Assembly: GCA_018669845.1 (NCBI GenBank)
Contig: JABHSO010000045.1
Span: forward strand, 1 to 36,741
Length of the DNA: 36,741 nucleotides
Reading direction: 5' to 3'
Source of the DNA: Gammaproteobacteria bacterium
Lineage (GTDB): Bacteria > Pseudomonadota > Gammaproteobacteria > GCA-001735895
This document shows positions 8,458 to 17,272 of the stretch, piece by piece. Position 1 is the stretch's first letter. Every line of letters begins with the position of its first letter. The position numbers were made by a program, and so were the translations under genes. Under the pieces are notes generated by a model, which saw only the letters and a list, made by a program, of their open reading frames with translations, was not told the origin of the DNA and searched no databases.

Positions 8458-11400
8458 ATGTTTGCTTCCAGTTCTTTGAAATCACATCACTTTCTAATGC
8501 CGGCTGTGCTGGTTTTGTGCCTGATATTTGCTCGCGTGCATTATGGCGTTTTACTTTTTCATACCCTTGCTGAACTGTTTTCCGTTGTAGTCGGGATTTT
8601 GATGCTGGTCATTGTTTGGAATACACGGCAGTTTACGCGTAATGACTTTCTGGTTTACCTGGGTATAGGTTATTTCTGGGTTGCCATGCTGGATACCTGG
8701 CATACTTTTACCGTCAATGGCATGCCCTTTTTCGATATTGGAAATTCAGAAGTGACATTACATTTCTGGATTTCGACACGTTTTCTTGAAGCAGTTTTGT
8801 TGTTATCGGCATTACTGTTTTTGAAACGAAAGTTAAATTCTGAGTTGATGTTGTATGGCGGGGGTGCACTGTTTTTGCTGGTTACCTGGGGTTCGTTTAA
8901 TTTGAAAAACCCTGTCATGCTTAATGCGGGTGGATTAACTCCATTTAAAGTCTATACCGAGTATCTTGTTATAAGCTTGTTGGCTCTTTCTATTTATTTA
9001 TATGTTCGACAGAGTAAGTTGCTGGCACCATCGGTTCTCCATTTTTTGATCATATCGATGCTGTTAACTATCTTTGCAGAATTGTCTTTTACCTTATATA
9101 CAGATTTTTATGGGACCGCTTTTGTTGTTGGGCATCTATTTAAATTTCTATCGTTCTGGATGATTTATCTTGCAATTGTACAAACTACTCTAGCCGAGCC
9201 TTTTTCGGTGATGACACAGGGCTCCAGTAGTTATGATGCTATTCCCTATCCGGCAATTGTTGTGGATAATAATGGTATTATTTCGCAGGTAAATAGAGCC
9301 GCTGAGGCGTTTAGTGGAAGATCAGCACTAGATCTTATTCATCAACATGTACACCCGTTATTCCACCCTGATGATGTATTGATGCACGACTGTGATTTGT
9401 GCCAGGCGATTATGCAGGGAAGGCCGATCAAAGACTTGGTGGTTTCTTATTCCAATAAACAGCAATGTTTTCTTATTTCTTTATCACTTATTAATACGGA
9501 TGATCAAACCGCTGGTATGGTGCTGTCCCTGACCGATGTTACAGCTCAAAAAAAATCAGAGCATGCCCTTAAAACGCAGGAAGCATGGTTAAGTCAGGTA
9601 CTTAATACTCTTCCCTATGGTGTGCAGGAAAACGATATTGATGGAGTTATTACCTATAGTAACGCTGCCCATCATAGAATTCTCGGGTTGAAGACGGGAG
9701 AATTGACTGGCCGTAATATCTGGGACTTTGAAGTTGATGAGAAGCATAAGCAAGATTTAAAGGAATACCTGGCTTATGTGGTTAAGGAACAACCGGATCC
9801 TGAACCCTATGAGTCTGTCAATTTATGTCATGACGGTTCTGAAGTGATCGTAGAAATTATCTGGGATTATCAACGTGATAATCAGGGAAAGTTAAAAGGT
9901 TTTATTTCAGTTATTTCTGATGTTACTAAACGAAAACAGGCACAAAGGGCTTTGTGCATTAGTGAACAACGTTTTCAGGATTTTGCTGAAACAGCTGCAG
10001 ATATATTCTGGGAAATGGATGATAACTTACGCTTTACTTATGTGTCAGGCAAAGTCGATAAGGTCATGGGCACCGAGACGAATAGTATAGTTGGGAAAAA
10101 CCGACAGGAGCTTTACGCGAGACAGAATTTGATTCAAACCCCTGATTTCAAACAACACTTGATAACTCTGGATGAACATAAACCTTTTTCTGATTTTGAG
10201 GTGAGCTGGATTCGAGAGGATGGTGAGCAACGGTATTTGAATTTGAGTGGCACCCCCCGGTTTGATGAATCAGGAAAGTTTCTGGGGTACCGGGGAGTAA
10301 GTCATGACGTTACAGAAAGTAAATTATCAAAGGATAAAATTATTAAACAGGCTCATTTTGACAGTTTAACTAATTTACCTAATCGCTTTCTGTCACTGGA
10401 TCGTTTATCTCAATTATTAACTGACGCGAATAGAAATAATGAAAAGGTCGCCGTTTTATTTCTGGATCTGGATGACTTTAAGAAAGTGAATGATAGTCTG
10501 GGTCATGAGACTGGCGATCATCTGTTGATTGAAGCAGCAGAAAGACTACGCCTTGCAGTGCGGGCAGGTGATACCGTAGGACGTCTCGGAGGAGATGAGT
10601 TTATTGTATTACTTGGAAATCTTGATGATGCAAATGATGCTCGTCCAATTGCAGAAAATTTACTATATCGTTTTAAAGAAGCTTTTAAAATAAATGGCAG
10701 GGATTTAATACTGACAGCCAGTGTTGGTATCGCTGTTTACCCTGATGATGGTGATAATGCGTCGGAGTTACTGCGAAATGCTGATTCTGTAATGTATCAT
10801 TCTAAAGCGTTAGGGCGTAACACTTACTCCTATTTTACTGATGATATGAACCATGATGTTTCACGTCGCCTGTCGCTTGAGGAGCAAATACATGGTGCAC
10901 TGGATAGAAGAGAGTTTAGTGTTTATTATCAACCTCAGATTGATATCAGCAGTAATAAAATTATGGGAGCTGAAGCTCTTTTACGCTGGTTTAATCCGGC
11001 ACTGGGGCATGTGTCGCCCGCAGAGTTTATTCCTGTTGCCGAGCAAACAGGTGTAATAATTCCACTGGGACAGTTTGTGTTAAAGCAGGTTTTGGCGAAA
11101 ACTGTTTTTTGGCAAAAACAGTTTGATGAAGAATTCAGAATAGCGGTAAACCTGTCACCACGTCAATTTCGAGACCCTGATCTGGTGAGCTTTATTCAGC
11201 AAGCTCTGCTTCAGTCATCTGTAAAAAATGAAACTCTGGAACTGGAGATAACCGAAGGCGTGTTGATGAGTGGTCATAGCTATGTTGATGACGCGCTAAA
11301 ATCCCTGAGTGATATGAATGTCAGCATAGGCATGGATGATTTTGGTACAGGTTATTCCTCGCTCAGTTACCTTCGTCGGTATCCTTTTGATGTGTTAAAA

Positions 11401-11646
11401 ATAGATCAGAGTTTTATCAGAGATATCACTGAAGATTCAGCTGATAGGGAATTGATCAATGCCGCTATTGCCATGGCACATGGGTTAAATCTGAAAGTAG
11501 TGGCTGAAGGTGTTGAAACTGCAGAGCAGCTTAGCTATTTAAAAAGTTTACACTGTGACTATGCTCAGGGCTATTTATTAGGTAAACCCATGACCGATAG
11601 CGAGTTATCAGAAAAATTAAAAATAGATAGTACTGAAAGCGATTAA
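8458..11646 (+). CDS. MASE3-PAS(x3)-GGDEF-EAL c-di-GMP signalling protein, paralog
   Basis: This is a 1062-residue tandem paralog of the preceding gene. A MASE3-type membrane sensor covers about 10-243. Three PAS domains lie at about 250-365, 375-500 and 502-628. GGDEF is at about 632-793 and EAL at about 808-1055. GGDEF is at 711-715 with the RxxD inhibitory site R702-D705. EAL is E839-L841, with D960-D961 in MDDFGTG and a VVAEGVET loop, so catalytic residues are intact. The first 320 residues or so align with the paralog without gaps, and H295, H297, H299, H303, C312 and C315 occupy identical positions. The middle PAS domains differ, and the protein is 281 residues shorter. As in the paralog, an in-frame TAA abuts the ATG and no Shine-Dalgarno sequence is seen. 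The ligand is unknown. Confidence 0.9.
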   Translation: MFASSSLKSHHFLMPAVLVLCLIFARVHYGVLLFHTLAELFSVVVGILMLVIVWNTRQFTRNDFLVYLGIGYFWVAMLDTWHTFTVNGMPFFDIGNSEVTLHFWISTRFLEAVLLLSALLFLKRKLNSELMLYGGGALFLLVTWGSFNLKNPVMLNAGGLTPFKVYTEYLVISLLALSIYLYVRQSKLLAPSVLHFLIISMLLTIFAELSFTLYTDFYGTAFVVGHLFKFLSFWMIYLAIVQTTLAEPFSVMTQGSSSYDAIPYPAIVVDNNGIISQVNRAAEAFSGRSALDLIHQHVHPLFHPDDVLMHDCDLCQAIMQGRPIKDLVVSYSNKQQCFLISLSLINTDDQTAGMVLSLTDVTAQKKSEHALKTQEAWLSQVLNTLPYGVQENDIDGVITYSNAAHHRILGLKTGELTGRNIWDFEVDEKHKQDLKEYLAYVVKEQPDPEPYESVNLCHDGSEVIVEIIWDYQRDNQGKLKGFISVISDVTKRKQAQRALCISEQRFQDFAETAADIFWEMDDNLRFTYVSGKVDKVMGTETNSIVGKNRQELYARQNLIQTPDFKQHLITLDEHKPFSDFEVSWIREDGEQRYLNLSGTPRFDESGKFLGYRGVSHDVTESKLSKDKIIKQAHFDSLTNLPNRFLSLDRLSQLLTDANRNNEKVAVLFLDLDDFKKVNDSLGHETGDHLLIEAAERLRLAVRAGDTVGRLGGDEFIVLLGNLDDANDARPIAENLLYRFKEAFKINGRDLILTASVGIAVYPDDGDNASELLRNADSVMYHSKALGRNTYSYFTDDMNHDVSRRLSLEEQIHGALDRREFSVYYQPQIDISSNKIMGAEALLRWFNPALGHVSPAEFIPVAEQTGVIIPLGQFVLKQVLAKTVFWQKQFDEEFRIAVNLSPRQFRDPDLVSFIQQALLQSSVKNETLELEITEGVLMSGHSYVDDALKSLSDMNVSIGMDDFGTGYSSLSYLRRYPFDVLKIDQSFIRDITEDSADRELINAAIAMAHGLNLKVVAEGVETAEQLSYLKSLHCDYAQGYLLGKPMTDSELSEKLKIDSTESD

Positions 11647-11723
11647 TAAGGAGCACTTCTGTACCTGTTTATTGTGTGTGTGGGTTAATATTGAGAGCAC
11701 TACAATTCCATCCTTTTCTAAGG

Positions 11724-11736
11724 TATCATGCGCGCC
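11724..11736 (+). promoter_or_regulatory. rnpB promoter -10 with GC-rich discriminator
   Basis: TATCAT (11724-11729) is followed by GCGCGCC and then the predicted 5' end of RNase P RNA at 11737, exactly the spacing expected from -10 to +1. The -35 region (TACAAT at 11701-11706, 17-nt spacer) is a poor match. A GC-only discriminator is typical of growth-rate-controlled stable RNA promoters, so ppGpp control is a reasonable inference. Confidence 0.55.
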
Positions 11737-12075
11737 AAGTCAGCCGGGTAATCGCTGGTACCCTCGGGTACTGGAGGAAAGTCCGGGCTCCACAGGGCAG
11801 AGTGCCAGCTAACGGCTGGGAGGCGTGAGTCTACGGAAAGTGCCGCAGAAAATATACCGCCAGTCTTCGGGCTGGTAAGGGTGAAATGGTGCGGTAAGAG
11901 CGCACCGCGCTGCTGGTAACAGTAGTGGCAGGGTAAACCCCACTCGGAGCAAGACCAAATAGGAAAACTATGGTGCTGCCCGCACTGTTTTCGGGTTGGT
12001 TGCTTGAGAATCGTTGGTGACAATGGTTCCAGATGAATGATTATCCACGACAGAACCCGGCTTACAGGCTGACTT
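11737..12075 (+). ncRNA. rnpB: RNase P RNA (bacterial type A)
   Basis: This is the catalytic RNA of ribonuclease P, which removes 5' leaders from tRNA precursors. The ends are set by a perfect 9-bp P1 helix: AAGTCAGCC (11737-11745) with GGCTGACTT (12067-12075). Universally conserved elements appear in order: GAGGAAAGTCCGGGCTCC with ACAGGGCAG just after (CR-I region), GGTAAGGGTGAAA, GCGGTAAGAGCGCACCGCG, GGTAACAG, GGTAAACCCCA, GGAGCAAGACCAAATAGG, GATGAATGATTATCCACGACAG and AGAACCCGGCTTA. It lies upstream of mraZ as in pseudomonads, but here two c-di-GMP genes separate it from rsmI. A T-run at 12078-12083 follows P1. An open reading frame on the other strand is a shadow of this RNA. Confidence 0.96.
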
Positions 12076-12089
12076 ACTTTTTTATCTGT

Positions 12090-12113
12090 TCCCCTTATAT
12101 TGCTGTAAGGGGA
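12090..12113 (+). terminator. Hairpin after rnpB
   Basis: TCCCCTTA (12090-12097) pairs with TAAGGGGA (12106-12113) across an 8-nt loop, 14 nt past P1. A T6 run lies before the hairpin (12078-12083) and none lies after it. It could help end or process the RNase P transcript, but it is not a textbook intrinsic terminator. The remaining part of the 309-base gap up to mraZ (about 12114-12300) shows no gene or recognised RNA. The mraZ promoter and operator occupy its last 80 bases. Confidence 0.4.
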
Positions 12114-12304
12114 CATATAAAATCTACCGTTTATCAAGAAATTCTTGTGTAAATATCTCGCAAAATCAGTACTTCTTAATGTTTTACTTTAACTATGTCT
12201 GGTTAATATTTGTTTTTAAATGATATTCACCGTCCATCATGAGGAATCCTCGCTAAGTCATTGTTGTAATTAAAGAAATTCTAATCTCATCGCCCGTTTT
12301 TTTC

Positions 12305-12332
12305 TTGACTTGTGTCACTTTTGAACCATACT
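12305..12332 (+). promoter_or_regulatory. Promoter of the mraZ-led dcw cluster
   Basis: TTGACT (12305-12310) and CATACT (12327-12332) are separated by 16 nt, 53 bases before the GTG start of mraZ. Transcription would start near 12339, inside the phased MraZ boxes. This is the only strong sigma70-like promoter I see before the 15 overlapping genes. Confidence 0.6.
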
Positions 12333-12365
12333 GTGTTAATTGGTGGGGAATTGTGTCACAAAGTG
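12333..12365 (+). promoter_or_regulatory. MraZ operator: four GTG boxes at 10-bp spacing
   Basis: GTG triplets occur at 12333, 12343, 12353 and 12363, exactly one helical turn apart, in decamers such as TGGTGGGGAA and AAGTGACTAA. MraZ is known to bind tandem GTG-containing boxes with 10-bp periodicity upstream of its own gene. The array begins directly after the -10 element and covers the start site, consistent with autorepression. The identity is inferred from spacing and place. Confidence 0.6.
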
Positions 12366-12384
12366 ACTAATAAAGGCGGATTGA

Positions 12385-12837
12385 GTGCTTAAATTTAGAG
12401 GGGCTTCAAATTTATCATTAGATGCGAAAGGCAGGATAGTTTTGCCTACTCGTTATCGTGAGCGCCTGACTGAAATATGTGGTAGCCAGCTGGTTGTCAC
12501 TATTGATACCGATGAGCCCTGCCTGTTGATCTACCCACTGAATGAATGGGAGATTGTCGAAGAAAAAATTAACCTGTTAACCGGTCTTAATAAGAGAGTA
12601 AAGCTTATCAAGCGTAAGCTGATCGGTTATGCGACAGATATTGAAGTTAATGACAGTGGAAGATTACTGTTGTCTGCGCCACTGAGAAATTATGCCAAAT
12701 TAGAGAAAAAAGTGGTTCTAATCGGGCAGGGAAACAAGTTTGAGCTGTGGGATGAGCAGCTATGGGAACAGCATTGCATGGAAGATATTGATGAAAGTGA
12801 AGAAGTACCTGATGCCCTGGCAGAGTTATTAATATGA
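12385..12837 (+). CDS. mraZ: Transcriptional regulator MraZ
   Basis: MraZ is a ring-forming DNA-binding protein that represses its own promoter and so the division cluster. The 150-residue protein has two copies of the AbrB-like swapped-hairpin half: SLDAKGRIVLPTRYRERL near residue 13 and EVNDSGRLLLSAPLRNY near residue 88, both with the D-x(1-2)-GR signature. It starts at GTG 12385, preceded by a good Shine-Dalgarno sequence (AAAGGCGGA, 12372-12380). Its stop overlaps rsmH by 4 nt. Four phased GTG boxes lie just upstream. The GTG start instead of ATG would lower expression somewhat. Confidence 0.95.
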   Translation: MLKFRGASNLSLDAKGRIVLPTRYRERLTEICGSQLVVTIDTDEPCLLIYPLNEWEIVEEKINLLTGLNKRVKLIKRKLIGYATDIEVNDSGRLLLSAPLRNYAKLEKKVVLIGQGNKFELWDEQLWEQHCMEDIDESEEVPDALAELLI

Positions 12838-13778
12838 GTCAGGCAGAATTTTCCCATCAGCCCGTGCTATTTCAACAAGTCATTGATTTGATGAAAATAA
12901 AACCTGATGGTATTTATATCGATGGGACTTTTGGTCGAGGTGGTCACTCGGCAGCCATACTTGCGAAGTTAAATGAAAATGGAAGGTTGCTGGTCATGGA
13001 TAAAGATCCAGAAGCTATTGCTTATGCTAAACAAATTCATTCTGATGATGCTCGTGTCACTATTATTCATGATGACTACGGTCATATGGCTGAATGTATT
13101 GAACAGTTGGGTTTGAAACAGTTAGTAGATGGTGTATTGCTGGATCTGGGTGTTTCTTCCCCTCAATTGGACGATGCACAGAGAGGTTTTAGTTTTCAGC
13201 AAAATGGTCCTCTTGATATGCGCATGAACCCTGAACAGGGTATGTCTGCAGCTGAGTGGATAATGACCGCAAAAGAAAAAGAAATTTCTGATGTTTTATG
13301 GCAATTAGGTGAAGAGCGTTTTTCACGTCGAATTGCTAAAAAAATTATCGAATATCGTCAGGATCAAGCAATTACCGATACTGCTACTCTAGTCAGTATA
13401 ATCAGTGATTGTGTTCCTTCTCATAAAGAAAAAAAACACCCGGCAACACGTAGTTTTCAGGCGATACGCATGAAAGTTAACCAGGAGCTGGATCATATTC
13501 ATCAAGTGCTCGATGGTATTTTTGATGTTGTTAAAATAGGTGGGCAACTACTTGTTATCAGTTTCCATTCGCTTGAAGACCGACTGGTAAAACGTTTTAT
13601 TAAACAACATTCTACCCCGCCAGCTATACCGAAAGGTTTGCCTGTTCGCGATAGTGATCTGCATATAACTGTTCGGTTACGTAATATCGGTAAAGCAGTT
13701 AAGGCGACAGCCGAAGAAATAAAACAAAATACGCGCTCACGAAGCGCTATTTTAAGAATAGCTGAGCGAATTTCCTGA
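12834..13778 (+). CDS. rsmH: 16S rRNA N4-methyltransferase RsmH (MraW)
   Basis: RsmH transfers a methyl group from S-adenosylmethionine to N4 of C1402 in 16S rRNA. At 314 residues it matches the family. The opening FSHQPVLFQQVIDLM and the SAM-binding YIDGTFGRGGHSAAIL (about 28-43) are diagnostic. DGVLLDLGVSSPQLDDAQRG, PLDMRMN and the C-terminal ISFHSLEDRLVKRF are further family motifs. It overlaps mraZ by 4 nt (ATGA) and ftsL by 1 nt (TGATG). With rsmI in the same window, both enzymes for the C1402 dimethyl modification are encoded here. Confidence 0.96.
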   Translation: MSQAEFSHQPVLFQQVIDLMKIKPDGIYIDGTFGRGGHSAAILAKLNENGRLLVMDKDPEAIAYAKQIHSDDARVTIIHDDYGHMAECIEQLGLKQLVDGVLLDLGVSSPQLDDAQRGFSFQQNGPLDMRMNPEQGMSAAEWIMTAKEKEISDVLWQLGEERFSRRIAKKIIEYRQDQAITDTATLVSIISDCVPSHKEKKHPATRSFQAIRMKVNQELDHIHQVLDGIFDVVKIGGQLLVISFHSLEDRLVKRFIKQHSTPPAIPKGLPVRDSDLHITVRLRNIGKAVKATAEEIKQNTRSRSAILRIAERIS

Positions 13779-14050
13779 TGTCTCACATTTACTGGTTGAT
13801 GCTGCTGATTATTTTAGTAACTGGCAGCTCGATGGCTGTTATTTATGTTAAACATGAAAGCCGTGTTCTGTTCTCCGAGTTAAGGCTGAAACAAAAAAGT
13901 CAGGATGAACAATTAATACACTGGAGTCGTTTACAGATCCAGAAAAGTACTTTAATTACTCAGGCTAATGTTGAATCCATTGCACGTAAAAGGCTTGATA
14001 TGGTAGTACCAGAAAATGTGCAAATTGTGACTTTGGTAGATTATGAGTAA
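13778..14050 (+). CDS. ftsL: Cell division protein FtsL
   Basis: FtsL is a small bitopic inner membrane protein that joins FtsB and FtsQ and activates FtsWI at the division site. The 90-residue protein has a very short cytoplasmic tail, one membrane segment (about 5-24, WLMLLIILVTGSSMAVIYV) and a periplasmic coiled-coil region (about 26-75). The last part, ESIARKRLDMVVPENVQIVTL, matches the usual FtsL end. Sequence identity in this family is low, so position between rsmH and ftsI is part of the evidence. It overlaps ftsI by 8 nt. Confidence 0.9.
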   Translation: MSHIYWLMLLIILVTGSSMAVIYVKHESRVLFSELRLKQKSQDEQLIHWSRLQIQKSTLITQANVESIARKRLDMVVPENVQIVTLVDYE

Positions 14051-15749
14051 TAACTCTTCTACTTTTTTTGCAGGCAGACATTACTTTGTACTGGTTATTT
14101 TGGTGGCATTGTTCATCTCATTGCTGATTAGATCAGCCTGGTTACAGGTTTATAATCAGGAGTTTTTACTGGATGAAGGTAGTCAGCGTCAACTTAGAAC
14201 AATTCAAACACCCGCTTATCGAGGTTCTATTCTGGATCGTTTTGATACACCTTTAGCGATTAGCACACCGGTTGATTCGGTATGGGTCAATCCGAAGCAA
14301 ATTCTGTTAAATCAGGATGGCTTGAAAAAGGTTGCAGAGTCGTTGGGTGTTAACTATAACAAAACGCTTAATAAGTTAAAGCAAAGGGCGAATAAGGAAT
14401 TTGTTTTTATCAAACGACGTTTAGAACCTGAGCTTGCACAGAAAGCTGTAGAGGGTATAGACGGTGTTTATCTTCAAAGAGAATATAATCGTTTTTATCC
14501 AGCTGGAGAAGTAGTTTCACACGTATTGGGTTTTACCGATATTGATAATGTCGGTCGGGAAGGTCTTGAGCTTGTCTACCAGGACTGGTTGAAAGAAAAA
14601 ACGGGTAAGCGCCAGATTTTAAGAAATCGTAAAGGTGAGGTTGTAGAGAATATTTCACAGGTAGTGGCTGCTCGATCAGGTAAAGATTTACAAACCAGTA
14701 TTGATATGCGCTTGCAATATATAACGTATCGTAGTTTGAGCAAGGCTATTAAACATCATGGTGCAAAATCGGGTAGTGCAGTACTACTGGATGCTCGTAC
14801 CGGTGAAATTCTGGCGATTGCTAATCAGCCATCTTACAACCCGAATCAGCATAAAAATAAATCAGCAGCTGCTCGACGAAATCGGGCTGTTACTGATGTT
14901 TTTGAGCCTGGTTCAACAATCAAACCTTTTACTCTTGCTGCGGCTCTGGACAGGAATTTATATAATCTGAAAAGTCACATTAATACTGCACCGGGTTATA
15001 TGAAAGTGACCGGTTATCCCATTCGGGATTTTCGTAATTATGGGGTTCTTGATCTTGCAGGAATTTTACGTAAGTCGAGCAATGTGGGTGCTTCAAAGGT
15101 GGCTTTGTCGATGAAGCCAGAGCAACTTTGGCAATCTTACAAAGATTACGGTTTTGGCGAGCCGACCGGTATCAGCTTTCCCGCATCATCACCGGGTTAT
15201 TTTAGTGATTACAATGATTGGCAACCGCTTGATCATGCCACTATGGCATTTGGTTATGGGGTTTCTGTCTCTACCTTGCAATTAGCTCGTTCATATTCAG
15301 TTTTTGCAAATGGCGGAAAAATTCAACCCGTAAGTTTACTCAAACTGGATGAGCCACAGCAAGCTACTCAGGTTATGAAATCTTCAACAGCAAAAAAAGT
15401 ACTGGAGATGATGGAGCAGGTAGTAGGACCTGATGGCTCGGCTAAGCAGGCAGCAATAACTGGCTATAGGGTGGCAGGGAAAACTGGAACAGCCAGGAAG
15501 AGCACGGCTGGTGGTTATCTTGAAGATACTTATACCTCTGTTTTTGCAGGTGTTGTTCCTGTTAGCAATCCTCGACTGGTAATGGCTGTGATGATTGACG
15601 AGCCAACTAAGAATGGTTACTACGGTGGTCAGGTGGCAGCGCCTGTCTTTAAGGATGTGCTTACCCATGCATTACGCCTGATGAATATTTCACCTGATAA
15701 TTTGAAGGCTTCTTTGCAGATGGCTAAATCAAAAGGACAGGTATTATGA
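14043..15749 (+). CDS. ftsI: Peptidoglycan D,D-transpeptidase FtsI (PBP3)
   Basis: FtsI is the septal transpeptidase that crosslinks new peptidoglycan together with the FtsW polymerase. The 568-residue class B PBP has one N-terminal membrane anchor (about 12-32). A pedestal domain follows (start of RGSILDRFDTPLA near 59). The transpeptidase domain has the active-site motifs S291-T-I-K294, S345-S-N347 and K480-T-G482, all intact. It starts within ftsL and ends overlapping murE by 4 nt. A lone N-terminal anchor and length near 570-590 are usual for gammaproteobacterial PBP3. Confidence 0.96.
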   Translation: MSNNSSTFFAGRHYFVLVILVALFISLLIRSAWLQVYNQEFLLDEGSQRQLRTIQTPAYRGSILDRFDTPLAISTPVDSVWVNPKQILLNQDGLKKVAESLGVNYNKTLNKLKQRANKEFVFIKRRLEPELAQKAVEGIDGVYLQREYNRFYPAGEVVSHVLGFTDIDNVGREGLELVYQDWLKEKTGKRQILRNRKGEVVENISQVVAARSGKDLQTSIDMRLQYITYRSLSKAIKHHGAKSGSAVLLDARTGEILAIANQPSYNPNQHKNKSAAARRNRAVTDVFEPGSTIKPFTLAAALDRNLYNLKSHINTAPGYMKVTGYPIRDFRNYGVLDLAGILRKSSNVGASKVALSMKPEQLWQSYKDYGFGEPTGISFPASSPGYFSDYNDWQPLDHATMAFGYGVSVSTLQLARSYSVFANGGKIQPVSLLKLDEPQQATQVMKSSTAKKVLEMMEQVVGPDGSAKQAAITGYRVAGKTGTARKSTAGGYLEDTYTSVFAGVVPVSNPRLVMAVMIDEPTKNGYYGGQVAAPVFKDVLTHALRLMNISPDNLKASLQMAKSKGQVL

Positions 15750-17272
15750 TGACTTCAGTAAGCCGTCAAACGCAAATATCTCTTAATACTCTATTACAGG
15801 GTTACGTGGACGAGAGCAATCTGATAAATGTAGAAGTTACCGGTCTGTCTAGCAATAGTAGCAAGGTCAAAAAAGGTGATTTATTTGTAGCTCTGGCAGG
15901 TCTGACAAGACATGCAATGGATTATGTCAAAGAGGTGATAGATGCCGGTGCGGTCGCCATTATATATGACGCAAATGATTCCTATTGTTTACAGCGTATT
16001 CCGCTTTTAGAAAAGCAATACAATGTAAGCTTTATTCCAGTCGAAAACCTGCAACAGAACCTGGGTGAAATTGCGAGCCGTTTTTATGCTTATCCCAGTC
16101 AACAATTTACACTCATTGGTATAACCGGCACTGATGGTAAAACCAGTGTTACACATTTGTTAATTCAGGCTTTGAATAAGCTTAATAAAAAAGCAGGCAG
16201 TGTTGGAACATTGGGTTATGGTTTATCAAATCAACTGAAGGTGACCAGTTACACAACGCCTGATGCAATAACTCTACAGTCTATCCTGTTCGAATTATCG
16301 ATAGGTTCCAGTGAATACGTGGTGATGGAAGTTTCATCTCATGCGTTGGAGCAATTTAGAGTCAGTGGTTGTCAATTTGATATAGCTGCTTTGACTAATT
16401 TAGGAAGTGATCACCTCGATTATCATGGAGATCTGGAACATTACCGGGAAGCTAAATCCCGCCTGTTTTCGAAACAGAGTTTAACAGGCAGAGTGTTAAA
16501 TCTGGATGATGATTTTGGTATTTCACTAGCGCAAACCTATAAAGGTGACAATGTCATAAATTATAGTGTTGATGCAACGAGTGATGTAGTTGCAGATGTT
16601 AAACTTCTGTCAAGTATGATGACTGATCAGGGTATTAAAATTACTGTAACTACTCCTGCTGGTTTACTCACTATTCAGACTGGTTTAATCGGTGCTTTTA
16701 ACATAAACAACCTGTTATGTTGCATATCTGTTTTGCTTCAACTGAATTTTGAACTTAATCAAATAGAACGGTGCATGCAGGATTTACAACCTATTCCTGG
16801 GCGCATGGAATACTTTCCTTCAGTCAATCATAAGGCAGCAGTCGTGATTGATTTTGCACATACCGAACAAGCCCTGTCAGCCTGTATCAATTCACTTAAA
16901 AATTACTGTGAAGGAAACATCATTTGCATATTTGGTTGTGGTGGTGATAGAGACCAGAGTAAGCGTCCTAAAATGGCGGCGGTGGCTGAACAACTGGCTG
17001 ACCAGGTTATTGTCACAGATGACAATCCACGTAATGAACCACCTGAACAGATAATGCGTGACATATTAACCGGCTTTGTGAACCCTGAGCGGGTACGAAT
17101 TATTCATGACCGTGAAATAGCCATTGAAACAGCACTGGCTGAAGCATCTGAGCAGGATTTAGTGATAGTGGCAGGAAAGGGCCATGAACAATTTCAGATC
17201 GTAGGAAAAAAGAGAATTCCATTCAGCGATCACTATGTTGTAAAGCAGAATCGCATAGGGACTGTTTTATGA
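15746..17272 (+). CDS. murE: UDP-MurNAc-L-Ala-D-Glu:meso-diaminopimelate ligase MurE
   Basis: MurE is a cytoplasmic ATP-dependent ligase that adds the third residue of the peptidoglycan stem peptide. The 508-residue protein has the Mur ligase P-loop G128-TDGK-T133, the central motifs MEVSSHALEQFR and TNLGSDHLDYHG, and the D425-DNPRNE-E431 segment. DNPR with the following acidic residue is the known signature for meso-diaminopimelate rather than lysine. The start is ATG 15746 or the next codon, 15749. The gene overlaps ftsI and murF by 4 nt each, suggesting translational coupling. Confidence 0.96.
   Translation: MMTSVSRQTQISLNTLLQGYVDESNLINVEVTGLSSNSSKVKKGDLFVALAGLTRHAMDYVKEVIDAGAVAIIYDANDSYCLQRIPLLEKQYNVSFIPVENLQQNLGEIASRFYAYPSQQFTLIGITGTDGKTSVTHLLIQALNKLNKKAGSVGTLGYGLSNQLKVTSYTTPDAITLQSILFELSIGSSEYVVMEVSSHALEQFRVSGCQFDIAALTNLGSDHLDYHGDLEHYREAKSRLFSKQSLTGRVLNLDDDFGISLAQTYKGDNVINYSVDATSDVVADVKLLSSMMTDQGIKITVTTPAGLLTIQTGLIGAFNINNLLCCISVLLQLNFELNQIERCMQDLQPIPGRMEYFPSVNHKAAVVIDFAHTEQALSACINSLKNYCEGNIICIFGCGGDRDQSKRPKMAAVAEQLADQVIVTDDNPRNEPPEQIMRDILTGFVNPERVRIIHDREIAIETALAEASEQDLVIVAGKGHEQFQIVGKKRIPFSDHYVVKQNRIGTVL

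Noticed and set aside
10853-11056. 67-codon plus-strand open reading frame within the second MASE3 gene
   Set aside because: It is in another frame of the GGDEF/EAL coding region, which has clear family motifs. It is a shadow.
11718-12137. 139-codon open reading frame on the minus strand
   Set aside because: It lies antisense to the RNase P RNA gene, whose conserved elements explain the sequence. It has no recognisable protein features.
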